Shown: positions 43,421 through 51,997 of the stretch, in pieces
Layout of the letters: each line of letters begins with the position of its first letter
How positions within the stretch are numbered: position 1 is the first letter of the stretch
From: MAG-121220-bin8 sp002700465
GTDB lineage: Bacteria; Bacteroidota; Bacteroidia; Flavobacteriales; Flavobacteriaceae
Length of the DNA: 64,000 nt
NCBI GenBank assembly: GCA_943789295.1
Contig: CALSTO010000001.1
Span: forward strand, 434,001-498,000
Direction of reading: 5' to 3'
Notes under the pieces: model-generated
What the model saw: only the letters and a program-made list of their open reading frames with translations
The model's database searches: none
Told to the model about the DNA's origin: nothing
Made by a program: the position numbers and the translations under genes

Positions 43421-44224
43421 TTACTGGGGATAATAATCAGGCTTTAAATTTGTTGGAAATGTAATTCTAAAAGTTTCAGCTCCTGAAAAATTTGGAGCCA
43501 GTAACCTTTCTCTTGTAAACTCTCCACTAATTCCACTAAATTTTCCTGTGCCTCCGATTACTGTTCCATTAAATACTTGTCCTTTAATACCCCATACAAA
43601 TAACATTATTCCAGTTATTGTATCCTTAGCAGGTTCGTTTACATCTGCGCAGTTTTTTGACCTAAAAGAAAAGGTTGCAGTTTGTTCAAGTATAATTTTA
43701 TCTGTTAATTTTTCACATTCTTCTGCACTTTTAATGTATGCTTGAATTATTTGATCTTTAGAACTTGTTGGTATCAATTTTCTGTTAATTGAACTGGCTA
43801 TAAATTCACTTGAAATATCAGTAAAAAATCTATTCATAGCTGTAAAATTTCCAATTACTCTATCTGGGTATTTTGCTGTTTGAACCATTGGATCATTATC
43901 AACTAGTTTTAAACCACCCGATGTTTTCTCTATAAAATTTGGATCTTTTGGATCTAATTCTAATGGGTTGTGGCACTCGTTTTCTTTAATAGTACCATTA
44001 CTATAAATTGGACCCCCACCATGTAAAATTAGGCCATTGCTATTAATCTCTTTTTTACTTAAAGAAAAAAGTTTAGACTTTAACGAATATGGGATAAACG
44101 GAATTCTAGATAAAATAAACTTTCTTTTTATTGAAGGTAAACTATTTAACATTTCAATATTAAAAGTTTGTCCAAATAGTGGCCCATTTGATACAGATTC
44201 GATTGTTAGATTATTATTTTTCAT
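43421..44224 (-). CDS. Hypothetical protein with possible allene-oxide-cyclase/dirigent-like barrel
   Basis: Protein of 267 residues without signal peptide. The C-terminal third, FVWGIKGQVFNGTVIGGTGKFSGISGEFTRERLLAP, has the GGTG(K/R)F..(A/I).G motif of the allene-oxide-cyclase/dirigent barrel, a lipocalin-like fold handling reactive or hydrophobic molecules. The N-terminal two thirds (LILHGGGPIYSNGTIKENECHNPLELDPKDPNF...VQTAKYPDRVIGNFTAMNRFF) is unrecognised. It is the last gene of the leftward operon starting at 49.0 kb, directly after a sulfatase, and converges on the TetR gene. Barrel assignment is tentative. Confidence 0.5.
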   Translation of the reverse strand: MKNNNLTIESVSNGPLFGQTFNIEMLNSLPSIKRKFILSRIPFIPYSLKSKLFSLSKKEINSNGLILHGGGPIYSNGTIKENECHNPLELDPKDPNFIEKTSGGLKLVDNDPMVQTAKYPDRVIGNFTAMNRFFTDISSEFIASSINRKLIPTSSKDQIIQAYIKSAEECEKLTDKIILEQTATFSFRSKNCADVNEPAKDTITGIMLFVWGIKGQVFNGTVIGGTGKFSGISGEFTRERLLAPNFSGAETFRITFPTNLKPDYYPQ

Positions 44225-44230
44225 AATGTA

Positions 44231-46555
44231 TTACCAGGGGAAAAAATATCTTTTTGAATTTTCAGAATTATCAATTGGTATAGAAACATCAGCATTAGAA
44301 TCCCATTTTGGTTCTTGTAAATCTTTAATCCAATTATTTAATTTTAAAGTTAGTTCTTTGGTTTTCTCTGGATATTTAGAAATTAAATTATTTCTCTCCT
44401 CTGGATCATTATCTAAGTTAATTAAAAATTTAAAGTTTTCTTTTTCGTTTATATGTAATTTATAATTTTTTGAAACAATAGATTTAACATATCCTGTCTT
44501 CCAAAATAATTCATCGTGAGGTTTCTTATCTTCAGATTTAAAAAATGGAAGCAACGATACGCCATCGTATTTATTACTTAATGATGGTGATTCAACTGCG
44601 TCTAATATCGTCGGAACAATATCTAGTAAACTAACCATATGACTATAATTTTGTTGAGGCTTTATTTTTTTGTTCCATTGCATCATCATAGGAACAACAG
44701 TTCCACCCTCAAAATTTGACATCTTTCCTCCGTAATGTGGTGAGTTGTTAGTAGCTCTAGTGTAAGTTGCTCCTCCATTGTCACTAATAAAAATAATTAG
44801 AGTGTTATCTAAAATCCCCTCCTGTTTAAGTATTTTTTTTATTTCACCAATACTATCGTCTAAATTCTTAATCATAGCATAATAAACTCTTTTGTTATGG
44901 TCTTTGATGTGTGAAAACATGTCATAATACTTTTTTTGAGCCTGAAAAGGTCCGTGTGGAGCCATGTGTGAAAGATGTAGGAAAAAAGGTTTGTCTTTAT
45001 TTTCTTTAATGTAATTAACAGCTTTTTTAGTAAAAACATCAGTTAGATACTCTGAATTTTCAGGATTACTGTTTGTGCCATTTTCCAAAGCATAATAATT
45101 TGTTGCTTGCCAAGTAATAAAATCTGCAAAATCCCAAGTTTGTCTTGACTCAACAATATTTTCTTGATTCAAAGGAGCATAAAGAGATCCTGCGCCACTA
45201 ATTCCATAATGATAGTCAAATCCATAATTTACAGGATTAAATTTTGGATGTGTCCCCATGTGCCATTTACCTATTACAGATGTTTGATATCCCATTTTCT
45301 TTAAATAATCACCTATAGTATTAACATAAGGGTCTAGTCCTCTTTGGTTTACAGGAATATCCTTTTCATACCACTCTTTAAAATTATTTTGATGTCCAAA
45401 TCTTTTAAAATCTGCTTTTCTAACCCTTGGACTATAATTAAATAAATCAGGCAAAAATTCAAAGCCATTTCTATGCTGATAGTTTCCTGTTAAAAATGCA
45501 GCTCTTGAGGGCGCACATACTGAAGCTGTTGCGTAAGCCCTAGTAAAATTGATTCCATTTTTAGCTATTTGGTCAATATTTGAAGTTTCGATTAATTTAT
45601 TTCCATTAGCTGATATATCATTAAAACCTAAGTCGTCTGCCACAATTAAAATTACATTGGGTAGTTCATCATAGTTCTTTAATGTTGTGTCAGGGTATAT
45701 AGCTGGTTTAGCGTCTGTAAAAACAAAAGAATTATAAAATGATATAAATAAATAAGCAATAATTAAAGTAATTCCAGAATAAAAAACTTTGGCTCTATTT
45801 TTTAAATACAACCAAATAATCTCAGCTATTATTAGAGTAGGAAATATGAATTTGATAGTTCTAATGAATTCATCCTCAAATAAACCAATAGGAGAATCAA
45901 CACCAATTTCAAAATGATATAAATTAATTTCAATTAGCTGAATAATCCAAGCTAAAATTGACCCGATCAAAGTGATAAACAGTATTCTTTTTAGTTTTGA
46001 ATTAAATTTATTTTCAGCTACTTTATTTAGGTAGTTTAGTATTGGAAAAACAAAAATTAAAAATAAAATTATTACTCTTAAAATTGATTCCTCACTAAAA
46101 ATTCTAGATAATGCAAAGAGAATATTATTTGAAGCTAGAATTCCTGTTATAATAAGCAGAAAAAAGTAAAAAAAGTTCTTGTTAAAGCTATTATTTAATT
46201 TCTTTGTTTTTAAAATGAAATAAATTCCAATTAATCCTAAGATTAAGTGAAAATACCCCGGTGCGGGATTTTCAAACCCAAAATTTAAGTTGGACTGAAT
46301 AACGGCAAAAGCAATTCCAATATTAAAAATTGAAAAAATAGTCAAGAAAGGAATGTGTAGTTTTTTTGAATTAAAAAATTTCCATGAGTACAATGCAAAA
46401 AGTCCTATAGAAAATGCAGCTACTCCATACATTTTAGCGAAACCTATGGTTAGTGGATTAGCATTAATTAAATCTGGTATTTTATCAGCAGCAAAAAACA
46501 AAGAAAGACCTGCTAGAATTTCAACTATTGCGGTTAAAAGAAAAAATTTTCTCAT
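44231..46555 (-). CDS. S1 sulfatase with N-terminal multi-helix membrane domain
   Basis: Unusual fusion of 774 residues. Residues 1-118 form a four-helix membrane domain (KMYGVAAFSIGLFALYSW) that also exists as a stand-alone protein at 52950-53300; residues 125-275 add about five more helices; the sulfatase starts near 297 with NVILIVADDLGFNDIS. The active-site motif is TASVCAPSRAAFLTG with Cys347 (CAPSR), metal sites IGKWHMGTHP and FISDNGGAT are intact, and FEGGTVVPMMMQW follows. The catalytic domain would face the periplasm on a membrane platform. It begins where the 158-residue membrane protein ends. Substrate unknown, but a membrane-linked sulfatase suits an amphiphilic sulfate ester. Confidence 0.9.
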   Translation of the reverse strand: MRKFFLLTAIVEILAGLSLFFAADKIPDLINANPLTIGFAKMYGVAAFSIGLFALYSWKFFNSKKLHIPFLTIFSIFNIGIAFAVIQSNLNFGFENPAPGYFHLILGLIGIYFILKTKKLNNSFNKNFFYFFLLIITGILASNNILFALSRIFSEESILRVIILFLIFVFPILNYLNKVAENKFNSKLKRILFITLIGSILAWIIQLIEINLYHFEIGVDSPIGLFEDEFIRTIKFIFPTLIIAEIIWLYLKNRAKVFYSGITLIIAYLFISFYNSFVFTDAKPAIYPDTTLKNYDELPNVILIVADDLGFNDISANGNKLIETSNIDQIAKNGINFTRAYATASVCAPSRAAFLTGNYQHRNGFEFLPDLFNYSPRVRKADFKRFGHQNNFKEWYEKDIPVNQRGLDPYVNTIGDYLKKMGYQTSVIGKWHMGTHPKFNPVNYGFDYHYGISGAGSLYAPLNQENIVESRQTWDFADFITWQATNYYALENGTNSNPENSEYLTDVFTKKAVNYIKENKDKPFFLHLSHMAPHGPFQAQKKYYDMFSHIKDHNKRVYYAMIKNLDDSIGEIKKILKQEGILDNTLIIFISDNGGATYTRATNNSPHYGGKMSNFEGGTVVPMMMQWNKKIKPQQNYSHMVSLLDIVPTILDAVESPSLSNKYDGVSLLPFFKSEDKKPHDELFWKTGYVKSIVSKNYKLHINEKENFKFLINLDNDPEERNNLISKYPEKTKELTLKLNNWIKDLQEPKWDSNADVSIPIDNSENSKRYFFPW

Positions 46556-47031
46556 TATTTTCTGTCTAATATAGAGAGTCCAAATAAAATAATCAACATT
46601 ACGGATACGTATGGAGCAAATGAAACACCAGGTGTCATGTTGTTAGTATACAACTCTTGAACAGCAATTTGATCTCTAATTAAAGGATAACCAAAAGTTC
46701 TAAACCCCCACTCAAATAGCCAAATCAAATACATTAATGGAATTAATGATTTGTATCTAAAAATTACTATCCAGCAAACCAAACAAAAAATTAGTTGAGC
46801 AAAACCCCACAAAGAAAAAAATTTATAAATTAATGGCATAGGGTCAGGTTCCCCTAAAATAGTAACAAAGCTTGCGATTTCATGAAACCCGTACTGTTCA
46901 AATAACATATGAATAATCGAACGCCAGGTCATTAGTATGGTAAATAAAACAAATCCCCACAACGCTATCTTATGACCTTTAAAGTCATTATCGGCACTTT
47001 TTGGAAGTACGTTTCTAAAATTAAAATTCAT
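46555..47031 (-). CDS. Hypothetical membrane protein (158 aa)
   Basis: Membrane protein with four hydrophobic segments: ALWGFVLFTILMTWRSIIHML, IYKFFSLWGFAQLIFCLVCWIVIF, YKSLIPLMYLIWLFEWGFRTFGYP and a C-terminal SVMLIILFGLSILDRK. Conserved-looking His, Trp and Arg residues sit at the helix ends. It shares its last base with the start of the sulfatase fusion and overlaps the DJ-1-like stop by four bases, so all are translated as one unit. I recognise no family; its position suggests a membrane partner of the sulfatase. Confidence 0.6.
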   Translation of the reverse strand: MNFNFRNVLPKSADNDFKGHKIALWGFVLFTILMTWRSIIHMLFEQYGFHEIASFVTILGEPDPMPLIYKFFSLWGFAQLIFCLVCWIVIFRYKSLIPLMYLIWLFEWGFRTFGYPLIRDQIAVQELYTNNMTPGVSFAPYVSVMLIILFGLSILDRK

Positions 47032-47879
47032 TGTTTGTTTCTTAAAATTTCCATCATTTTTTGAGGAGTTTCGTGTCCTGCATTTTGATTTTGTCCAGTA
47101 ACAAATTTAGATTCATCGTCTACAACAGTTAAATTGGCAAATACATCTCTAATTGCTGTTTTGCTTTCAAATATAGCACCTGCTTTTATCAGCTCTTCTT
47201 CTGGATGCTGAGGAGTATAGAAAATTCCTAATTCTTTTATTTGTTTGTTTGTTACCCCTGTCATTCTTTTGTTTTTTATGATAAGATTTCCTAAAGAATC
47301 TTTAGCGTTTATAAAACCAAGAACTCCATGACATACTCCACCAATAATAGAATTTGAGTTATAATAAGCTTCACTAATTTTTTTACCAAGTGTTTCAGAA
47401 TATCCTAAATCATAAGCAGCACCCCAACCACCAGCAACAAAAACTATATTGTAATTATCAATTTCAAGCTGATCAATTAAAATAGAATTTTTTACTTTTT
47501 CTTTTAGAATTTGGTCTTCAAGATACCTGTCGTCTGAGTTTGTTTTAACAGCGTAAAAAAACGATTCGGGATCAATAGGAATTTCACCTCCTTTAATACT
47601 TGCAATATCTACCTCAAACCCAGAATCTGTAAATTCATAATAAGGGACAGTAAGTTCGGACGCAAATACTCCAGTTAATTTTCCAGTTGTTTCTCCAGGT
47701 TTGTTTAAAGTACTGTGACTAGTTGAAATTATAACTGCTTTTTTATTTGTGAAATCATACTTTTTACTTTCGAATTCTGGGTGTAAGCCTGCTTTATTTA
47801 AAAGGGTAGGTAGAGAAATAAAAAACAACAAAACAAGAACTGATAATAAACCAATAATTTTTATAAATTTTTTCTTCAT
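47028..47879 (-). CDS. DJ-1/PfpI family protein (membrane-anchored, glutamine-amidotransferase-like)
   Basis: Protein of 283 residues with an N-terminal anchor helix (IKIIGLLSVLVLLFFISLPTLL) and a class I glutamine-amidotransferase-like domain of the DJ-1/PfpI/Hsp31 group. NIVFVAGGWGAAYDLGYS and SIIGGVCHGVLGFINAKD contain the nucleophilic elbow with Cys183 and His184, and the upstream Glu of the family is probably E75 (FASELTVPYYEF). Such proteins act as chaperones, glyoxalases or hydratases. The membrane anchor is less usual. It ends at the start of the dehalogenase-like hydrolase gene. In a pathway with aldehydes, detoxification would be plausible. Confidence 0.85.
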   Translation of the reverse strand: MKKKFIKIIGLLSVLVLLFFISLPTLLNKAGLHPEFESKKYDFTNKKAVIISTSHSTLNKPGETTGKLTGVFASELTVPYYEFTDSGFEVDIASIKGGEIPIDPESFFYAVKTNSDDRYLEDQILKEKVKNSILIDQLEIDNYNIVFVAGGWGAAYDLGYSETLGKKISEAYYNSNSIIGGVCHGVLGFINAKDSLGNLIIKNKRMTGVTNKQIKELGIFYTPQHPEEELIKAGAIFESKTAIRDVFANLTVVDDESKFVTGQNQNAGHETPQKMMEILRNKQ

Positions 47880-49036
47880 TATATTTTATTTTTAACTATA
47901 AATTTGTGCATCCTATCAGCCATTTTTTCTCCAATGTCCTCTTGAATAAAATGGTTTGCTTCTTTGAATTGCTCATGATCTTGACCCTTAGCACCAGGTA
48001 CCATTTTAATAAATCTGTTCTGAATTCTTGGTGTTCCTAGAAGCTTATCTTGTAACCCTATTAAAGATAAGAAAGGTTTTTTAAATTTTTTTAACCCATC
48101 AATTGCTTTTAAAGTTTGACCTGTAATCCCAGCATTCATTGAAGGTAAGGTTCTTGGGCCAGCCATATAAATAAACGATGGGAAAGGAGCTGCATAGGCA
48201 TCAAGAATTTTTTGATCCTTTTTGAAATCTTTAGATAAGGATAGTCTCATAATCTCCCTAATATGAACAAATGGAGTCGTAATACAATAAGTAACCCACA
48301 CTTGAAAGATGCCCATATTAAATCCATTATTATTTAATATATGATATGCCATTGCTTTTTTAAAACTTTTAATTTTAGTATTAATTTTTACTGGCTCAGG
48401 AATATGTAATGGATTTGATTCTTCAGTAAATTTTGGCAGTTCAGCATTAGCTGCAATTATACCAGAGAAAAGATTTGAGTTTTCACCAGCAATTCTAAGA
48501 CCTATTAAACTTCCCCAATCCTGACAAAAAAGAGTGATTTTTTTGAGTTTTAAGTTTTTAATAAAAGTTAAAATATTATCGCAATGAGTATCGTAATTAT
48601 GATACTTAATTGAAATCGGTTTATCTGATTTTCCCATACCCATTAAATCAGGCGCGATACACCTGTATCCTTTTGCAACTAGTTCGTGAATCATAGTTCG
48701 GTATAAATAGGACCAAACGGGTTGTCCATGAAGTAATAAAAGGATTTTTCCATCACTTGGACCCGCATCAATATAATGCATTTTAAGTCCGGTTATTTCA
48801 CAATAATTTTCATTAAAATTATAATCAGGAAGATCTGAAAAACATTTTTCAGGTGTTTTCACATATTCAATTCCCTCTTTTGTTTTATAAATTTTAACGC
48901 TAGTGTCCCAAAAAACTGCTTTTGGAAGTGAAGCTATAGTTTTAATTTGCCTGTTCTTTATATTCGGGTCAATTTTAATTGGAGACCCCATAAGGCCGAC
49001 AATAAATTTTTGAATTATAAATTTTAATTTCTTCAT
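47879..49036 (-). CDS. Alpha/beta hydrolase, haloalkane-dehalogenase-like
   Basis: Hydrolase of 385 residues, close to the haloalkane dehalogenase family. LLLHGQPVWSYLYRTMIHELVAKGYRCIAPDLMGMGKSDKP (about residues 101-140) matches the HG(E/N)P(T)WSYLYR and DLxGxGxSDKP motifs; the nucleophile Asp173 lies in LFCQDWGSLIGLR followed by Trp174, a halide-binding position in the family; the acid is likely in LIGLQDKL, the base His362 in EANHFIQED. Differences: Gln replaces the usual Glu/Asn in HGQP, and there is an N-terminal extension of about 85 residues. Dehalogenation is therefore possible but not proven; other ester or epoxide chemistry is open. Directly upstream is a perfect 24-base palindrome, the TetR-type operator. 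Confidence 0.8.
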   Translation of the reverse strand: MKKLKFIIQKFIVGLMGSPIKIDPNIKNRQIKTIASLPKAVFWDTSVKIYKTKEGIEYVKTPEKCFSDLPDYNFNENYCEITGLKMHYIDAGPSDGKILLLLHGQPVWSYLYRTMIHELVAKGYRCIAPDLMGMGKSDKPISIKYHNYDTHCDNILTFIKNLKLKKITLFCQDWGSLIGLRIAGENSNLFSGIIAANAELPKFTEESNPLHIPEPVKINTKIKSFKKAMAYHILNNNGFNMGIFQVWVTYCITTPFVHIREIMRLSLSKDFKKDQKILDAYAAPFPSFIYMAGPRTLPSMNAGITGQTLKAIDGLKKFKKPFLSLIGLQDKLLGTPRIQNRFIKMVPGAKGQDHEQFKEANHFIQEDIGEKMADRMHKFIVKNKI

Positions 49037-49038
49037 GA

Positions 49039-49062
49039 AAATTAGTATTTAAATACTAATTT
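49039..49062. promoter_or_regulatory. TetR operator candidate: perfect 24-base palindrome
   Basis: The core ATTAGTATTTAAATACTAAT (49041-49060) is perfectly palindromic and extends by two bases on either side. It contains TTAGTAT-TTAA-ATACTAA, the same arms and spacing as the site next to the TetR gene, and lies two bases before the ATG of the dehalogenase-like gene. Confidence 0.8.
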
Positions 49063-49073
49063 AATAAAATAAA

Positions 49074-49589
49074 TTAATTTATTACAATATTTTTTTGAAG
49101 AGTTCTATATAATTCGATAGATTTTTGATCTTTTTTTTCAACTAATATCCTAATGATCATAAATCCTTTTTTTACAGGTGATTTTATCACGTTTTCTGAA
49201 CCAGAATCATTAAAAGTTAATGTAAGATCTAGATTCTTAGTTACAAATTCTTGATCGTTTTTTACAAACCAGTTTATTGTGTTTGGTTTGTAGAATGAAA
49301 CAGACCAATACGTAGAGTCAGGCATATTCGCATTTATATTTAAATCTTTTTCACTTAAGTCGTAAAAAATAGTAGAATATAAAAAATCAGGATTGGGCAT
49401 CACGACATCTCTAGACTTATGATTGGGTATATCAAAGTGTTTGATTTCGTTATCTCCAATACTTTGGTTCTTTTCAATTTTATTATGAAAAACTTCATAA
49501 ACAATATTTGGAATGTAGTGAATAGTTAAATTATAAGAACAAACACTCATTATAAGTAGGATCCATAAGTAAAAAAATATTTTTTTCAT
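49074..49589 (-). CDS. DUF1254-like secreted or anchored protein
   Basis: Protein of 171 residues with an N-terminal signal or anchor (IFFYLWILLIMSVCSYNL). DVVMPNPDFLYSTIFYDLSEKDLNINANMPDSTYWSVSFYKPN recalls the start of DUF1254 (MPNPDTLYSxxxxDL), which is generally found together with DUF1214. It overlaps the DUF1214-like gene by four bases and is the last gene of the leftward unit that starts at 52.9 kb. Function unknown in the family, although related proteins are annotated near lipid and phthalate genes. Confidence 0.65.
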   Translation of the reverse strand: MKKIFFYLWILLIMSVCSYNLTIHYIPNIVYEVFHNKIEKNQSIGDNEIKHFDIPNHKSRDVVMPNPDFLYSTIFYDLSEKDLNINANMPDSTYWSVSFYKPNTINWFVKNDQEFVTKNLDLTLTFNDSGSENVIKSPVKKGFMIIRILVEKKDQKSIELYRTLQKNIVIN

Positions 49590-50146
49590 TTTTCTATTTT
49601 TTTAATTATTGGTAAGTCTAATGACTCTAAGTTTTTATAAACACTTTCATCTGGGTTATAAACCCTTAGTGTAATATGAAACTTCGTTTCATTTCCTGAG
49701 GGCAACCAATTAATGTCTTTTTTAGTTGATGATACCATTATTGGTTTGTCTTTAGTAAGATTTTCTTTATTTATCGTGTAAATATTGGCATCATTTTTTA
49801 CTAAGAAATAATCTTCACCATATAACGTATAACTCCAATACCTTCCCTTTGGGGGGGAACCAATAATTTGATAATCAAAGTCTGATGATAAAGGATTACC
49901 ATTATTGTCTTTACTAGAAAGAAAATAAAGCGCTTCTTTCTCGTCTAAAGCAAAAACTCCAATTCTTGAAATATAAGCTCTTTGGTAACTATCCTTGAGG
50001 TCCATATTTGGATTTACTGTCCAGTTACCGTTTTTTATAGAAAATTCATTGTTTTGTACTGAGGAGTTTATCTTTTTAAAAGCTATATAGCCGCCAATAA
50101 TTATTGACAATAGAACTAATATTGGTATTATTATTTTATTTTTCAT
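49586..50146 (-). CDS. DUF1214-like protein with N-terminal anchor
   Basis: Protein of 186 residues with an anchor helix (KIIIPILVLLSIIIGGYIAF). The body shows DUF1214 features: NWTVNPNMDLKDSYQRAYISRIGVFALDEKEALYF, SPPKGRYWSYTLYGEDYFLVKNDANIYTINKENL, and NWLPSGNETKFHITLRVYNPDESVY. DUF1254 and DUF1214 are usually halves of one protein; here they are encoded as two small genes overlapping by four bases, so a two-subunit form is likely. Overlaps the metallo-hydrolase stop by eleven bases. Confidence 0.75.
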   Translation of the reverse strand: MKNKIIIPILVLLSIIIGGYIAFKKINSSVQNNEFSIKNGNWTVNPNMDLKDSYQRAYISRIGVFALDEKEALYFLSSKDNNGNPLSSDFDYQIIGSPPKGRYWSYTLYGEDYFLVKNDANIYTINKENLTKDKPIMVSSTKKDINWLPSGNETKFHITLRVYNPDESVYKNLESLDLPIIKKIEK

Positions 50147-51173
50147 CTAATTTGATAATAAATTTATCCCCGTCATTAGCTAAATATATATTTCCTTTAA
50201 ATTTTTTAGTGTATTTGTTATATAATTTTTTAATTATAATATTATCTGGAGATGGAACTAAATGATTTAAAACAAGAGTTTTAACATTTACTTTATTAGC
50301 TAATCTTATAATTTCATCAGGGGGTGTATGATAATCTTGAATGTCCTTAATTATATGGGCATTTCTTTGCATATTTTTATTTTCTAAGACTTTAATAGTT
50401 TCATCTAAAAGAGAATTTAATATTACTTCATGAATTAACAAATCCGCATTTTTAGCCATTTCGAAAACTAGATCATTTTGTTTCGTATCTCCACTAATTA
50501 CAATTTTTTTATTATTGTATTCAATAGCATAACCCACAGAAGGCTCTACAGGGTAGTGATTGACTTTAAAAGCGGTAATTTTAATTCCACTTTCCTCATA
50601 CACAACCTGCTTATTTTCTGTCTTAAATTCGTTCGATATTCCAAAGGCGTACTTTGTATTCATTATTTCTGAACCATGGTGATCAACTCTATGCTTGTTT
50701 TCCAATTCTAAAAATGACTTATTGCTTTCTAATATATTATCTAAACCTTCGGGCCCATAAATATTTAAATTCTTATTTCTTCCCAATACCCAGGATCTAT
50801 TAATTAAATAAGGAAGGTCTATATAGTGGTCAGAGTGATAATGAGTAATAAATACCCCATCCAGTTCGTTTAATGGGAGATTCATTTTTTCAGCTTGTTG
50901 AACTACACCATCTCCAACATCAAAAATGAAAAATTTATCTCTTACAAATATTGCGGTTCCCGGATTTACTCTTTCCGCATTAATTGGTGAGCCAGTTCCA
51001 ATAGTAAATACAGTAATTTCATTTTTACTTAATGATAAATTGTTTTGATTTTGTTCAATATTATAATTGATTAAAATTTTAGAAATTTTTTCAGGATAAA
51101 AGTTGATAAATGAAATACAAAAAAATATCAATATTGATAAAAACAATAAAAGATATTTTATTAGTTTTTTCAT
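50136..51173 (-). CDS. MBL-fold metallo-hydrolase
   Basis: Metallo-beta-lactamase-fold hydrolase of 345 residues with an N-terminal membrane anchor (LIKYLLLFLSILIFFCISFI). Zinc site text GVFITHYHSDHYIDLPYLI (HxHxDH), then NHYPVEPSVGYAIEY, KIVISGDTKQND and TLVLNHLVPSPD with the remaining His and Asp ligands. The arrangement is like RNase Z/arylsulfatase-type MBL proteins rather than beta-lactamases. Its start shares a base with the SDR stop and the gene is part of the fatty-acid-hydroxylase unit. In this setting hydrolysis of an ester or a sulfate-like group is plausible; unproven. Confidence 0.88.
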   Translation of the reverse strand: MKKLIKYLLLFLSILIFFCISFINFYPEKISKILINYNIEQNQNNLSLSKNEITVFTIGTGSPINAERVNPGTAIFVRDKFFIFDVGDGVVQQAEKMNLPLNELDGVFITHYHSDHYIDLPYLINRSWVLGRNKNLNIYGPEGLDNILESNKSFLELENKHRVDHHGSEIMNTKYAFGISNEFKTENKQVVYEESGIKITAFKVNHYPVEPSVGYAIEYNNKKIVISGDTKQNDLVFEMAKNADLLIHEVILNSLLDETIKVLENKNMQRNAHIIKDIQDYHTPPDEIIRLANKVNVKTLVLNHLVPSPDNIIIKKLYNKYTKKFKGNIYLANDGDKFIIKLDEK

Positions 51174-51991
51174 TATTGAATTTTCATCATTTTTTTAGCC
51201 CAATTAACCAAGAATTTCATAGTTATTCTCTGAGAAAATCTTGACAGACGGTACATGAATTTAGCGTCTGGACCTATTACTAATCTGGTTTTCTTTTTTT
51301 GAATGGCTTGAATAATTTTATTTGCAGTTTCATCTGCAGTAGTTGGAAAATGAGTATCTAATTTTTTTAATTGAGTTTCAGTGAGGTTCTGACCCTCAAT
51401 ATTTCTAACAATATTTGTTTTAATTCCACCAGGATGAACACTAAGTACTACAATTCCAGTTTTATTACATAATTCTTCAGCTGCTAAGGCTTCACTAAAT
51501 CCTCTGATACCAAATTTAGACACACTATAAGCAGATTGATAGGGTGATCCTAATAGTCCCCAAATACTTGAAATATTTACAACACTTGATTCTTTTTGTT
51601 TTCTTAGGTGTGGAACAAAAGCAAGAGTACCGTAAATCATTCCCCACATATTAACTCCAATTACTTTTTTGTAATCTTCAATTTTTGTCTCAAGAACAGA
51701 AAAGCTTCCTATGGTAATTCCAGCATTATTTATCACAATATCAACTTTACCAAAATGGTTAATTACATTTTTAGAAAATGTATCAAATTCTTCATTTTTA
51801 GAAACATCAAAAACTTCAGTGTAGATGTCATCTTCACAATTAATCAAACTTAATGTTTCATCTAATGACTGCTTATTGAAATCATTTAGAGCTAATCTAG
51901 CTCCTTTATTATGCATTTTTAAAGTAAGAGATCGGCCTATTCCAGAACCAGCGCCAGTAATTACGACAACTTTATTTCTTAGATCTTTCAT
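51173..51991 (-). CDS. SDR family NAD(P)-dependent oxidoreductase
   Basis: Short-chain dehydrogenase of 272 residues. VVVITGAGSGIGRSLTLKM (cofactor), NNAGITIGSF, NISSIWGLLGSPYQSAYSVSKFGIRGFSEAL with catalytic Ser and YxxxK, and a C-terminal basic region (RLVIGPDAKFMYRLSRFSQRITMKFLVNWAKKM) typical of membrane- or lipid-active SDRs. NDFN after strand two favours NAD. It lies seven bases after the fatty-acid-hydroxylase-like gene, a natural partner that would oxidise the new alcohol. Substrate undetermined. Confidence 0.92.
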   Translation of the reverse strand: MKDLRNKVVVITGAGSGIGRSLTLKMHNKGARLALNDFNKQSLDETLSLINCEDDIYTEVFDVSKNEEFDTFSKNVINHFGKVDIVINNAGITIGSFSVLETKIEDYKKVIGVNMWGMIYGTLAFVPHLRKQKESSVVNISSIWGLLGSPYQSAYSVSKFGIRGFSEALAAEELCNKTGIVVLSVHPGGIKTNIVRNIEGQNLTETQLKKLDTHFPTTADETANKIIQAIQKKKTRLVIGPDAKFMYRLSRFSQRITMKFLVNWAKKMMKIQ

Positions 51992-51997
51992 TTAAAT

